From the NCBI RefSeq assembly GCF_030247195.1, contig NC_080672.1, positions 350,794,413-350,858,412 on the forward strand: DNA of 64,000 bases, given 5' to 3'. Positions 11,365 to 23,440 of the stretch are shown piece after piece (position 1 is the stretch's first letter; every line of letters starts with the position of its first letter). Position numbers and translations under genes: made by a program. The notes under the pieces were generated by a model. It saw only the letters and a list, made by a program, of their open reading frames with translations. It was not told where the DNA came from and did not search any database. The stretch comes from Topomyia yanbarensis (taxonomy: Eukaryota > Arthropoda > Insecta > Diptera > Culicidae).

Positions 11365-11667
11365 TTTCCAGCATTGGTCAACGACGGGCTAAGCTGCTGC
11401 TATACTACCAAAATGTTGGTCGAAACATGGTTGAACGATGACACGCTTTCCAGTCAGGTGTTCGGTACTGAATACGAGGTGTTTCGCTGTGACAGGAACC
11501 CTAGCAACAGCCGAAAATCCACCGGAGGCGGCGTATTAGTAGCGGTTAAAACCAGCTTGAAGGCAAGAATCGTCGAGAACACTTCTTGGGTTTGTCTAGA
11601 GCAGGTTTGGACAATTATCGAGCTTGGCGACTGTAAGTTGTACTTGTGTGCTTTGTATGAAGAATAG
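11365..11667 (+). pseudogene. endonuclease-domain fragment of ORF2 (PHD-type LINE)
   Basis: The peptide LLLYYQNVG at about 11,391-11,417 is the usual first beta strand of LINE apurinic-type endonucleases. It is followed after a short deletion and frame change by ETWLNDDTLSSQVFG and GGGVLVAVK, which are the next conserved elements of the domain. The catalytic Asp/His motifs further downstream are absent because the sequence jumps to the ORF2 C-terminus. The domain would normally nick target DNA to prime reverse transcription. Confidence 0.65.
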
Positions 11668-11694
11668 CCAAAAAATTTATGGATATCTATTGTC

Positions 11695-12180
11695 TCAAAT
11701 CGCTCTACTATTCTTTATCGCGATAAATTCTAGAATATTGCTCTGAAGTTTGGACTCCAAACTACAATAATGGCGTTGAGAGAATAGAGTGCGTTCAGCG
11801 TCGCTTTTTACGTTTCGCGCTTCGTAGATTGCCGTGGAGAGATCCTTCCCGACTACCTCGCTATGAAAACCGGTGTCAGCTAATTCAACTAGAGCCCCTA
11901 CATGTTCGAAGGAATACTGCAAGAGCCTTGTTCATCACTGACACTCTGCAAGGTCGTATAGCTGCCCCAGCTATTCTGGAACAAATCAACATAAACGTCG
12001 CTCCTCGAACACTACGCAACAACATTATGTTCAGATTACCATTCCGACGCACTAACTATAGTATGTATGGAGCAACGAATTTTTAACCAGGCAGCTACGG
12101 CATTTGATTTCAAGGTTTCTCGACAAAATCTGCGTATGCGTTTTTCCAGACTATTTAATCAATTAGCTAACAACACTTGA
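11695..12180 (+). pseudogene. ORF2 C-terminal region (PHD-type LINE)
   Basis: This frame encodes ILEYCSEVWTPNYN, then RIECVQRRFLRFALRRLPW and LPRYENRCQLIQLEPLHVRR, ending near RRTNYSMYGATNF before a stop. These are the conserved C-terminal blocks that follow the reverse transcriptase in CR1/L2/Jockey-type ORF2 proteins. The residual frame beyond the stop still reads FDF..S....RMRF, matching the usual last block. The stretch directly follows the endonuclease fragment, which marks the junction of a large internal deletion at about 11,668-11,695. Confidence 0.7.
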
Positions 12181-12248
12181 CCTTTTTATTTGTTTTTAAT
12201 TATTGTATGACTATTGTTTTTGTGTACTAGATTGTTAGAAATTAGATT

Positions 12249-13110
12249 CCCAAGCAACACGGTATGTTGATAAGCTATTTTTACAACACCAATGTCAAAC
12301 ATTAATTTGTGAAAATATTCGTGCAGCAATCGTTATTCAATTAAAAAAAGCGCAAGAGGTGGAGATTATAGGCAACATGTTCATTTGTTCCGAATGATGC
12401 ACCAATAATCATAATAACAACAAAGATTGTTGCAATAATGCTAGCGATTGCTTTGAAAACAACATTGTTGAAATGAAATGAAACTTAAATCGAGTAATTT
12501 TTGAAAATGCTTTGATATTTTCAAAGGGCCTTAAAACAACATTGATATAAACTCAATAAATTTTATACTTTTTTTGTGAATTATTTATCGTACGCAAAGC
12601 ACTGTGTTCAAATATGCTTTTTTCGAGAGCAATAAAAAATTTGAAGCATAATAATGATGAAAATTTTGGGTTCTGTCTCATCATAAAATCTAAACACATT
12701 AACTGTTCGTCAGCAACTTTTATCGAGAAATAATTCATTCTATCAATAAATATGGCGGTTGTTTTTATTTCTACTATGTTACAAACTCAAGTTGAGTGAA
12801 AGTTTTATAAGCGTATCCGGAATAAAGTTTGCTGACAAGTTGAATAATAATGTCATCTCCAGTTTTCGCGCAACAAAATTGTTTTAGCTGTGCAGTAGAG
12901 TCACAAACACGTTGCAAGAAACATTCATAATATGTGTCAAAGTTGATTGTTTCAGAAAACATTAGCAATACAAATAAATAACTAAGATGTAACGTGCAGC
13001 AGCTGTGTTTCACACATGCAACAGTCGTGTTTTTTGCAATTCTATTGTCATTGTAATGCAACAAATAACTTTTGTTGTTTTTCTGGAACATGTTGCAAGT
13101 GCTACTTGGG
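12249..13110. mobile_element. non-autonomous element with CCCAAG termini
   Basis: The left end reads CCCAAGCAACACGG and the inverse of the right end reads CCCAAGTAGCACTTGCAAC, so the outer ~12 bp form an imperfect terminal inverted repeat, with further CAACA/TGTTG motifs near both ends. The flanks (ATTAGATT and TTAGTATT) are similar but not identical, so the target duplication is unresolved. There is no coding potential. The terminus resembles that of the small MITE at 52,711-52,809. It lies between the 3' end of the PHD-type LINE and the 3' end of I-type copy 1. Confidence 0.5.
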
Positions 13111-13304
13111 TTAGTATTAAGGCCAACATCATTGGGGCTTTGATATGCCTGTTGATGTATTGAACAAATAAACAAATTGTGTGTTGTTCGATCGTTCGAC
13201 AGATGTTTTTTCTCGTCTTGGAGTCGCATCAAACCATCGTTGGCGTACGGTAGGCGAAAGAGGGCACTTCTGAGAATGATAAGAAAAAAGAATGATAGGG
13301 GCAG

Positions 13305-16300
13305 TTAAATCTGGATATTGATGGTTTTTAAGAAGGTGTATATGAGGGACATGCAGAGGAGATCACGGCTTGCTAGTATATGTCGAACCGTGGGTGATCT
13401 TCCTCGGGCCCGAAGGGAATCGAATAGTTCAGATCTGGTAGAACAGTACTCGGCGCATGCCCAGACAATATGTTCGATATCGTGATAACCGTTGCTACAA
13501 GCGCAGATATCGCCATCTGCGAGCCCAATACGTCGGAGATGAGCGTGGAGCGTGTAGTGATTGGACATGAGCCGAGACATCACGGGAATGAAATCCCGAC
13601 CCACATCCATCCCCTTGAACCAAGATTTCGTCGATACCTTAGGGATTATCCAATGTAGCCATCTTCCAAGTTCAGTATTGCTCTATGAAGTTTGCCAACT
13701 TTCGAGGGTTCTCTGATGACTAATACTGAAAAATTCGCTGAAGCTAATTGGTCTTTCATATATGTTACCATGTAAAACCTTAGCTAAAGAGTCCGCTTCT
13801 TCATTACCTGGAATGGAGCAATGCGAGGGAACCCAAACTAAGGTAATCTTGTACGGTCTTACAGACAAAGCACGCAGGCGCTCCCAGGTTTTCCCCTGAA
13901 AATGTGGAATGTGCTTTCTAGGTTTCATTGAACGGAGAGCCTCCATTGAGCTGAGGCTATCCGAGACAATAAAGTAATGATCGGTGGGCAAAGTATCAAT
14001 GATCCCAAGGATATACTGAATAGCAGCAAGTTCTGCGACGTAAACTGAAGTAGGATCATTGAGTTTAAATCAGGCGGTGAGGTTTTGATTGAATATACCG
14101 AAGCCAGTGGAGCCGTCAAGACTTGACCTGTTGGTGAAAAACATCTTGTTGCAGTCTACTTCTCGAAATTTACTATGAAAGATGCTTGGGATCACTTGCG
14201 GACGTATGTGATCCGGGACTCCACGAATCTCGTCTTTCATGGATGTGTCGAAGAATAGAGTTGAATCAGAAGCATAAAAGAGATTGACACGGTTGGGATA
14301 GTATGAAGAAGGATTGATATTTTGTGCCATGTAATCGAAGTACAAGGACATAAATCGGGTTTGAGAATTTTAGCTCCACAATCCTTTCGAAATTTGCAAT
14401 TACTAACGGGTTCTATATATCGCATCGGATGACCAATCGATATGAGAGGTCCCAAAAACGATTTTTTAGCGGAAGGACGCCCGTCGACACTTCTAGACAG
14501 AAACTCCTGTACTCCATCACCGACAATATCGTTGTTTGGTACAACCTGATCAGATCTCCTGGGTGGGCACCCCACCATGTCCCGGTTATTGTACGGGGAA
14601 AGTTGATCCTTTGTTGGCACTTCTGTTTCAGATACCTAATGTGACATCCCCAGGCTCCTTTAGAGTCGATCCAGACCCCGAGATATTTGAAAGTTGAAAC
14701 CTGAGCAATAGTTTGACTCATTAATTGAAGCTGGAGTTACGCTGGTTCACGCTTCCTTGAAAATACGACTAGCTCAGTTTTTTCCGTGGAGAACTCGATA
14801 CCCAGCTCGAAGACCCAAACAGACAAATTGTCCAAGGTATCTTTCAATGGTTCTTGCAGATCGACGGCTTTGGGTCCTGTAATAGAGACCACACCGTCAT
14901 CTGCAAGCTGCCGTAGCGTGCAGGAATTGACAAGACATTCGTCAATGTCATTCACGTAAAAGTTATAGAGAAGGGGGCTTGGACATGAGCCCTGGGGAAG
15001 ACCCTTGTAGCTAATTCGTGATGTCGATAAATCACCATGCGAAAAATGCATATGTTTTTTAGACAGCAAGTTTAGCAACAAGTTGTTGAAAGACCGTGCT
15101 GGTGCAACTTCTCAGAAAGATTTTTCATAGAAACTGAAGCTTCAATTGTCGAGGCGAAGAAGATCATTTTCTCGAACAACTTTCGGATACAGGACAGCAT
15201 CGCAATCGGTCGATACGAGTTGTGGTTGAAGGCTGGTTTTCCTGGTTTTTGAATGGCGATGACCTTCACTTGCCTCCAGTCATGAGGGACGATATTACCT
15301 TCAAGAAACTTATTAAATAAATTCAACAAGCGTCTCTTGGCAGAGTCTGGCAGATTCTTTAACAAGTTAAATTTCTTTCTGTCAGGCCCCTTGGGCTTTA
15401 CTGTTACATGACAAGAGAGCAAGTAAGAGCTCCACCATCGAACACGGTGTTTTGTTCGAGTTATTGTGAGGGGACGCGGCGCGGTAGATCTTCTGTGCCG
15501 GGGCGTAATTCGGACAAACCTTCTTGGCAAAATCGAACGGTTTGAATATTCCACGCTCTCGTTAGTACTGTTTCGGTTTCGTAACCGCCGGGCCGTACTC
15601 CAAAGAGTGCTCATCGATGTTTCTCTCGTTAGTCCGTCGACTGTCAGTCCCTGTACCTGGCAACCCGTCGTCCCGGAAGGTCTTATACGCAGCGGCCTTC
15701 TCCGCGTACACGTCTGAGCACTCTTTGTCCCACCATGGATTGGGAGGACGCCCGCTTGAATTCGCGTCTGGTACGCGTTTAGTCTGAGCTTGAATCGCGG
15801 TATCGAGAATCAAGCCAGCCAGGAACCCGTACTCTTCCTCCGGAGGAAGCTCTTGTGTCGATTCTACTTTTTCGGATATCGCGGACGCGTAGCTCTTCCA
15901 ATCAATATTTCGTGTGAGGTCGTACGAAACATTGATTGTATTCGGTGGCCTTGAACCGTTAGCAATATTAATTACGATTGGCAGATGGTCGCTGCCGTGG
16001 GGATCAGAGACTACCTTCCACATGCAATCTAACCGCAGCGATGTCGAGCAGAGGGACAGGTCTAAGGCACTCGGACGCGCTTGAGGGGCAGGAATCCGTG
16101 TCATTTCACCCGTATTCAAAATGGTCATATTGAAGTTGTCGCAAAGCTCATGGAGTAGGGTAGATCGATTATCGTCATGAAGGCAACCCCATGCCGTGCC
16201 GTGGGTGTTGAAGTCACCTAAAACTACCCTCAGTGCGGGGAGGAGTTCCGCAATATCGCAAAGCCGTCGGTGGCTAACTGAGGCTCTAGCGGGATGTAGG

Positions 16301-16649
16301 TGGAAGCAATGCAAAGGTCTTTGTCTTTAATTCTGGTTTGGCAAGCGAAAACTTCAATGCCTGGTGTCGAAAGGAGGTCGATCGGATTGAAAGAATAGCA
16401 CTTTTTGATCCCCAAAAGTACTCCTCCGTAAGAGTCTTCTCGATCCAAGCGAATAATATTAAAATCGTGGAAGTGTAGGGTTATTTCTGAATTGAGCCAT
16501 GTCTCGCATAGGGAAAATGCATCGCATTTCAAATTATTTACTAAGATTTTAAACGAATCGATTTTCGGGATAATGCTTCTACAATTCCACTGTAGAACAG
16601 TGATTAAATCCGTGACCTCGATCGATGAATTAGCCATCGAAGGATACAA
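13305..16649 (-). pseudogene. I-type ORF2 (EN-RT-RNase H), copy 1, broken
   Basis: The ORF begins at 16,649-16,630 with VLQWNCRSIIPKIDSF and CDAFSLCETWLNSE (endonuclease start). VLGDFNTHGTAWGC and DPHGSDHLPIVI near 15.9-16.2 kb are the catalytic endonuclease motifs. The reverse transcriptase shows IAIQKPGKPAFNHNSYRPI, then GLPQGSCPSPLLYNFYVN (motif B) and LRQLADDGVVS (motif C). About 150 bp carrying the motif A region is deleted near 15,130-15,150 relative to copy 2. RNase H remains as MFFTNRSSLDG, FIVSDSLSSMEAL and VWVPSHCSIPGNEEADSL at 13.7-14.1 kb; the first catalytic Asp is changed to Asn. The C-terminus carries CACSNGYHDIEHIVWAC. Frameshifts divide the gene into at least seven pieces. 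Confidence 0.8.
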
Positions 16650-17929
16650 TCGCTGAAAGGAGGGGCCATTTCTTAGTGAACTGTATCAAGAATGTTTTTA
16701 CTGCGGGGAAAAAGCTTATCAAGATGTTTTTAAGGGGGTCAGAAATATTTAAAGCTGTAAGAATACGGTCCACAATGTCAGAGAAATTTATGAAGCCAGC
16801 GCTGTTTTCTTTCTCTGGCTGAGATATGGGAACACTTGGGGTTTTTGATGTTCCTGGAAGTGCTGGGAACTCCTTTTCTGAGCTCAGGTTACTGAGACCG
16901 GGAGCGACTTGCTTCGATTTTGCACCAGTACTTCCTTGAGTAGTTATTTTAGGGGGGCCATGAAGAGACACCTTCGGGCCTTTACGACGAATCTTGGGAG
17001 AGGAAATGTTCCTCCTCCTCCTAGGCACAGTAGAAGATGTTCCCTCCTGGGGTTCATCACAGTCGTCTTCGTCAGTAGATAAGTTGGTATAGATGTTCGT
17101 AGAGACAGGTGGCGAAGCTATCTTAAGCATTTCTGCGAAATATCGCTTAGAGCGACCCTGAAGGGAATGGATAAGATTCTCCTCGCGCTGTTTGTACACG
17201 GGACATGAAGGGAGATCTTGTGGGTTTTCCCCACAGTAGAGACACTTTTCAACATCTCTTCCACAGGAATCATCCGCGTGACTCCCACGCTACAATGGGA
17301 GACTGTGTGTCCCAATTGCTTGCAATTAGTAAAGTTCATGACCCGCGGCACAAAGAGGCGAACAGTTAGGCAAATCTTGTCAAAGAGAAGGTAGTTGGGT
17401 AGAGCAGAACCGGCGAGGGTCACCCGATAAGAGTCTGAGTTGACGTATATTTTCTTACCGTCAGCTGCGACTGATGCTGGATGCAAACGTTTGCACTCCA
17501 GTATCTTCACTGGCTTATGCATGGGGCTTTGAAACGGCCAGTCCCATATTTTAGCAGGTCCTCACAATTCAAACTCGAATCGGAAACGACCCCACTGACT
17601 TCAACCCTGTTAGCTGGGATATACACCCTGTACTCCTTCGTAAAGCGCCCGTGTCCTGCAATATCGTTTGCCTGAGTTAAGCTGTTTGCAACCACCCGAA
17701 GCTTATCAGGGTGAATTTTCGATATTTCTACCACGGCCGAATACCGATCCGTCAGAACTCGAGAAATCTGCAACAGATTCAAACACTTTTTGTCTTTGGT
17801 CCGGAAGAAGATCACAAATGGCCCGGTGGCCGAGCTCGGATATACTTTGAGTCGGGGAGCCGATTTTGTTTCGACGTCCATCTCTTCTAGTCGTAAGAAT
17901 TTTAAAATGCATGATGCTAAAACTGGCAC
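16630..17929 (-). pseudogene. I-type ORF1 (gag-like, zinc knuckles), frameshifted
   Basis: The likely start is ATG 17,882 (MDVETKSAPRLKVYPSSATG); an upstream in-frame ATG exists at 17,929. The first segment continues with GPFVIFFRTKDKKCLNLLQI and YRVYIPANRVEVSGVV, a gag-like/RRM-like N-terminal region. After a frameshift near 17,520 come TNCKQLGHTVSHC, a CCHC knuckle with its first Cys apparently lost (FTNC), and in yet another frame CLYCGENPQDLPSCPVY. The last segment (17,199-16,630) contains an RRRRN basic patch, Ser/Pro-rich linker and EKEFPALPG, typical of mosquito I-type ORF1. The protein would package element RNA. Confidence 0.7.
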
Positions 17930-17935
17930 CTATAA

Positions 17936-20677
17936 GTTGTAATGTCCTTTATCAAATATATCATATTAACACATTGAAAAAAAAAAACTTTTTCGAGCAA
18001 TTAAAAAATTCGTGAAAATTTGCTTCGAAAAAAGTGGTTCATCCAATTTTGGACTCCAGCTATTTAATTGTGGAATGTTGGTTTTCAAGAGAAACGATTT
18101 TTACAAGGGTTGATGGAAAATAGAGATAAAACAGACGAATAAAAAATGGGGAAACGTAATAGAAGAACTGGGTACAACGTTTCAGTTTGAAATGTATACA
18201 TATTGGGCTTTCACACATATCAAATTGTTTTCATCAGCAAAATTTAGCCGAATTTTCATCAACTGAAAGTTTCAATAATCCATTATGATGGAAGCTTATC
18301 ATTTTAAACCGAGACCGAGAAAGTACTGAAAATAATAGTGATGCTTTTAGTTAGTCTTCGTTAGTGTGTTGATGCCGGATCTGTAAAGCGCGAAAAATAG
18401 AAGAATCGAACACAAAAACTTTTGGAATCAAGCCTGTCGCCTTCCACCGATCTCAACTATAAATATAGGGAGACTTGAAGACAATTTTTCTAATTACCGA
18501 TAAATTATCCTTACAGACATTTGAAGTGGTACATCCCTGTAAAAGCTTGAGAATTGCTGATTTAAACTATTAAATTTATTTGTGGTTCATTAATATACGA
18601 TAATAGAATTGCATAAAAGAAAGATATCATAGTTTCAAAAGGATGTTGGTTACAAAGTTTAGGATACATATTTCCTTTCGTGTCCAATATCCGTACATCC
18701 GATATTTTCAGAATAATTTTGAAAAACACTTCAAAGCACAAACAAAAGAAAAGTTTTCTCGGTGTGTATGCTCGTTAGCAGCGGCCAACTCCCATCGCTT
18801 GTAGTTGTGTGATCAAGAAAAAATATAAGCAATTTCTTCAATGTATTTCCCACTCCCAATGTGCCAGCTACCCACCATTACTGCCCCTGCCGCACTCCTA
18901 GGTCTTCTCAGAGGCCACAAAAAAAAACGAAAAAAAATCACCCTCCCGAAGAATATTTTTTCTCCTCTTCGCCAACTGCCATCCCATTCGCCAGTGGACA
19001 CTTGTGAAACCGTACAACACCACCCCCACCCAGAAGACCACCCAGTGAGCTCGACCGACGCTCCGACTACCGAAATGTGTTTGTGAACAGGGAGAAAATA
19101 CAAAAAAAAGATGGCAAACTGCGGGAACCTTTTTTAAATGAAGCGAAGGTTCACGTTCCATTCGGTTCAATTTCCATCTTCAAACATATTTCGAAAGAAT
19201 GTACAAACACACACAACGATAACGCCGCCGGAACTGGCTTCGGCGAACGGAAACGGCGGGTGGAAATTCGTCCCTATCCACGTGGAAAAGAGGGTGGATT
19301 TCTAATAGCGAGTGATTTATGTGTGTGTTTACGTGAAACTTGAACGTTTTTCCTGCTTCTTTCGATTTTTTCGTGTTTCTTGATTATTTCTTCGCTGTAT
19401 GGAGGGAAAATGATGGAGGGTTGTAGGATCCTGGTCGTAAATACATGGACAATTTTTTTTATCCAGTTCATCAAAATTAGACAGCAAGCAAAAAAACCAG
19501 TAGAGGATGACAAATTTCCCTCTCCACACAAAGCAACGACTAATGAAGAAGAAGATGATGATGATGATGATGAAGATGATGCTGGGTGAAATTTAAAACT
19601 GAGGGTTGTGTCCTCCGGCGTGCTTCTTCCACCAATGATATAGAATCCTAATAAGGGAAGAAAAATTCAAAAGATTTTCAATTGCATCCTTGTTTGGACA
19701 ATCGTCGCTCCGTTAGGAACCGTCACAAATCTGCCGTGGCACGGGCGGAATGTTTGCCATTCAATATTCACTTCAGAATTTTTTTTTGCCGAGCACAGAA
19801 ATTTGTTCATAATGCCATCAGTATCGCCGGCCCGCAAAATAGAGCTCAAGTGCTTGATGAGCGAGTGTTCCTCCGCTTCCCCCGGCATCTTCCACTTGAA
19901 AGCACATACATATATGCTAATTGCTACCCCTTGCGTTATTACGCCTACCACTTTGTTAGGAACAGGAACGAAACACGAAAGACCTTGCACGAGCGTTGTC
20001 CCGTACTTGCGCAAAAAAAATCAGGCAAACACCTCAAGTGTGTTTGTCGGAGTCCTAGAGTAATTGTCCTTATGCTCCTGTCGGTTGGCTTGCCAGTCGT
20101 CATGGCTTAATTAGGGGAGACTGGCTCAAGTGGAAATGCGTTGGAAGGCGGCGGGTACACAATTCATGCCACATGGCGTCAGAATTAATCAGAAAATGTG
20201 TTCGCTCATCATTGTAGAATCGCGAGAAGGACTCAAAAGCCAGGCTTCTTTTCAATGTGGCCAAACAAAGTGTGAGGCTTTTTGTGTTTTATTTTGAGGT
20301 CGTTTTGTTTTTTTTTCGTGTTCAAAAGGCGATAATTTGCAGTCAGTGATTAATTCAGCTGATGAAACCGGCATCGCTCATTGTTCAGTCGCAGCCAAGT
20401 GATAATTTGCACACAAGTTCCACTTTGTATACAACATCCAATGTGGTGTATGCCGAAATAATTTTCATTATTTTGTGAAGCGGGATTCTGTTCACTTTTG
20501 TTCTTATAATGAATCAGAAAGAAATGCGTTTTTCGGTGAAGTTTTGACTGGTACCATTCAACGGCTTCGTACCCGTTCTGTTGGCGTGGAAGGGAGACCA
20601 ACTGAAGCACTGTAATGGGAATCGTAATTATCAAAGGTTTTAGAAAAAATATTTAGTTACTAATTGGTTTTGAACAG
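17936..20677. other. unassigned sequence, 2.7 kb
   Basis: No mobile-element termini or known domains were recognised. Between 19.65 and 20.11 kb, frames are open on both strands (one of 142 codons on plus, one of 115 on minus), but neither begins with ATG at its first codon or resembles a known protein. A GAT-rich microsatellite lies at 19,540-19,585. The composition is compatible with unique intergenic or intronic DNA. Confidence 0.35.
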
Positions 20678-21095
20678 TTTTCTCATATAGAGAAGTTATA
20701 CAATTGCTCTTTTGCTTTTCCACTTTTACTTTTCAACCGTGGCCGGAAAGGCCGAATCTCCGATAGCATATGGCACAGATCATCGAGATCACAAAAAATC
20801 AGTATATATGTGTATACTTTGTGTTTGTGTCAAAAATATTCTTTTTTCTCAAAGATGGCTGGGATGAATGTGACTCAGTTTATCGGTACAACCTTCTTAT
20901 CGGCTGTTGAATTTTGAGTTGATCGGACTTCCGGCTCCGGAGTTACGGGTTGAAGAATGCGGGCTCGCAAAGTCCTATATTATCTGGGACCATGATGCCA
21001 AAATAATTTAATACATATTAGAATATACCTTACATTACTTAAATGTGCGGGTCTATATTACCAAACAAAATAGCTTATTCCACATTGGCCACCCA

Positions 21096-21348
21096 TCCCG
21101 AGCAAATGCTCATGGGTTCAAACACCACATAGCCCCTTGAAAAGACCTTAAACATGGCCCGTGCCAAAATTCCCAACCATCAAGACACCATAAAATGGTC
21201 TCAATAACCCATAAATACCAACATATGGTATTTTATATGGGATCTAACGGACCATGGTAATGGTGTTTTCATGGGTTGAACCCATTTCAAACACCCATGT
21301 CAAGCCCCATGAGCATGGGGGTATTATGGGCTTTCCGTTTGCTCGGGA
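21096..21348. mobile_element. MITE with TCCCGAGCAAA ends, nested in repeat A
   Basis: The left end TCCCGAGCAAATGCTCATGG and right end TTTGCTCGGGA form terminal inverted repeats. Inside, motifs related to CATGGGTTC and CCCATGAGCATGGGG recur in both orientations. The flanking sequence (CCACATTGGCCAC | AACAGTTC) is continuous in the related copy near 8,490-8,520 (opposite orientation), so the insert is about 253 bp with a 2-bp AT/TA target. Confidence 0.7.
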
Positions 21349-22237
21349 TAACAGTTCGTGAAGCCCTCAAGGGTCTTGCCAAGTTACAAGTTAATGTCAC
21401 ACCTATTTCTCAGCGAATTCTTAGCTTATTTCTACAAACTTGATTTCAAATGAAAGATAAAATACGTCCATTAACTGATACTAGTTTTTTGGTTCCGGAG
21501 TTATAGGTTTGTTAGTAAAGTCACACAGGAATTTCTCATACAAATCGTTACAAACCGGTTGAAAATCTGTTGAAATTGACATCAAATAATTTCTATTTAC
21601 AGATGTAAATCACTGTGGCTAATCTAAGATTGTTTTATTTATTGTACAATATCGACAATTTCGGAATTATCGGGTTTCTCGGGAATAATCCAGAATTAAA
21701 ATCAAATCGGTTATACGGTGATGACTGAACCGATTTTCACAAACCACGTATCAGATGGAAGGTACGATATGCGGTTGCCGCCCTCTTCCATTATCTCTCC
21801 TCCCCCTTTTCCCAATTCAGAAATTTCGTTGGTCACATTGATCGCGATAAAAGGTTACTTGAGGCCCGGGAAAAATTATCATCTTTCAAAATTATCGAAT
21901 CCACATTAGTTTCTCGGAGCTGATTTGTCCGATTTTAACAAAACTATTGAAATCAAATCAATAAATCAAATGAAAGGTCTCTATATCCCTATAGACCGCT
22001 ATAAAATTTCATACGGATCCGTTATATGGTTCCAAAAATATAGACTGAATCGTACACTTATGAAAATCCCATATAAACAGGAACTTTATTTTTTCGAAGG
22101 GAAGCCACATCAAATTTTTGACGTCGAATTCGTTTTTTTGGTGTCAAATGTCTTTAAAATGGATGAAATGTTGAGGTTTGCTGTTATATCGATTTTTTTT
22201 TGGCAAAAATCGACTTTGGGGATTTTGCAACTTTTTT

Positions 22238-22506
22238 TGGGACCATTCAAAAAATACATAATGCTCTTAGGAGGGGGAGAAATTCGACAAATTGTGACAT
22301 ATTGTGACATATAAGGAAGGAAAAGTAAGTTAGAACGTTACGTAACATGTTTTTACTGAAGAAAAAAAATCATTCAAGGAATTTATTACCTAATAACGGA
22401 GGGGAAGGGGTAGAGAAATTTGCGACAATTGGTTACAAGGGGGGGGGAGGGGGGAGGAAATCAGTGTTGGGAATTTTTCGCGTTACATACTTTATGAATG
22501 GCTCCA
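22238..22506. mobile_element. Harbinger-like MITE of the GG(A/C)CCATTCATAAA family
   Basis: The left end GGGACCATTCAAAAAATACA and the inverse of the right end (GGAGCCATTCATAAAGTATG) are terminal inverted repeats related to those of the 1.48-kb element at 4,972. G-tracts occur on the plus strand near both ends (22,269-22,280 and 22,399-22,458). TTT flanks both sides. The host repeat A is continuous in the 61.28-61.32-kb copy, which supports the insertion. Confidence 0.6.
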
Positions 22507-23440
22507 TTTAGAAAGGTTATTCAATTCAACTTTTTAACAGAGGCCCTAGTTTTGTACACAATTCAACTTAGTTCGTCGAGATCGAAAAATGACTGTGGGT
22601 GTGTGTATGTATGTAGGTATGTATGTGTGTTTATGCCAAATAATATCACTCTCTTTTCGTAGGGATAGCTAGGCCGATTTCATTAATATTATATTGAAAT
22701 GAGAAGCCACAGGTTGATATTAAATTTTATTTGGATCGGAGCTCTAGTTCCGGAGTTACAGGTTAAAGGGAGCGGTCATGCATCAAATTTTCACAGAAAC
22801 CGCTACAAGCTTGCTATCTAAATGACGCAAAAAATGAATCAAATGTTTTCCAAATTGCTGGAATTTAAGATTCTGGATTTCTAAAGCTCAATTAAACCAT
22901 CTTGGACGACTTTGGCCACATATGATGGATCAGACAGCTTCGCGGAAATGACAAAGTTCCTTATTTAAATGCACATCTCTTTCTCCGGGATGCCCGAATC
23001 GCTTTCGATTCAAATCTAGTCTCAAATAGAAACAATAACATCCTTATTGACTGCTGACGAATTTGTTTTGGATCGGAGTTCTGGCTCCAGAGTTATGAGT
23101 TAAAAAGTGCGGTTACACATGAAGTTCTCTGAAGCTTTTTACATTTCTTACAAAAGAAATGTATAGGATTCGCTCAAACTTCTAAAACTTTTTTCGAGGC
23201 CCAGAAAGCCGAGTCTCATATACCAATCGACTCAGCTCGACAAATAGCGACAATGTCTGTATGTGTGTCTGTATGTATGTACACTAATGTCACACTTTTA
23301 TCTCAGAAATGGCTGAACCGATCTTAACGAAACTAGTTTCGAACGAAAATTCTAACCTGACCATTCGACGTTATTATTTTTGTTTTTGGATATTTTGTTG
23401 AATTTCAGAGATATGGTTGATTTAGCCAAAACAAACGGCG
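22507..23440 (+). repeat. repeat A, further head-to-tail units
   Basis: A new unit starts at 22,507 (TTTAGAAAGGTTATTCAATT) with a GTATGTATG microsatellite (22,598-22,632) and TCCGGAGTTACAGG (22,752-22,765). A related unit with a different end (TTTCTTACAAAAGAAATGTA, 23,146-23,165) starts another copy with its own TATG microsatellite (23,258-23,281). The head-to-tail spacing suggests accumulation by insertion into, or unequal exchange between, related copies. Confidence 0.6.

Larger units (their letters stand above)
9780..12245 (+). mobile_element. non-LTR retrotransposon, CR1/L2/Daphne-group type with PHD ORF1, internally deleted
   Basis: In order on the plus strand: a 5' leader (about 9,780-10,089), an ORF1 with PHD finger (10,090-10,860), an inter-ORF stretch, the start of an apurinic-type endonuclease (about 11,365-11,667), then immediately the extreme C-terminal part of ORF2 (about 11,695-12,180) and a short AT-rich 3' end. 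All reverse-transcriptase catalytic motifs are missing, so about 2 kb or more of a normal ORF2 has been deleted. PHD fingers in ORF1 are known from CR1/L2-group LINEs. The exact 5' boundary and target duplication were not found. Confidence 0.7.
13140..17935 (-). mobile_element. I/LOA-group non-LTR retrotransposon, copy 1 (decayed, near full length)
   Basis: Read on the minus strand from about 17,935: an ORF1 with zinc knuckles, an ORF2 with endonuclease, reverse transcriptase and RNase H, and a C-terminal Cys/His motif, then a short 3' UTR remnant below 13,300. This order (gag-like ORF1, EN-RT-RNaseH) defines the I group and relatives such as LOA. It is about 85-90% similar by eye to copy 2 (46,975-51,420). 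Many frameshifts and stops, and a deletion removing reverse-transcriptase motif A, make it non-functional. The 3' UTR seen in copy 2 is mostly missing here, and sequence with CCCAAG ends follows. Confidence 0.75.
20678..22520 (+). repeat. repeat A, plus-orientation copy with two nested MITEs
   Basis: It starts at TTTCTCATATAGAGAAGTTA (20,678) and carries GGACTTCCGGCTCCGGAGTT (20,925-20,944) and CCCATATAAAC (22,068-22,078), all seen in the same order at 60,803-61,320. The segment around 20,920-21,440 aligns in reverse with 8,341-8,530, and that comparison shows the 21,096-21,348 MITE as an insertion. The right end (TTTTGCAAC...TTTAGAAAGG) is split by the 22,238-22,506 MITE. Confidence 0.7.

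Noticed and set aside
19667..20110. Protein-coding gene with frames of 142 (plus) and 115 (minus) codons
   Set aside because: First codons are not ATG, the frames overlap on opposite strands, and neither has a recognisable domain. Listed only as an unassigned region.
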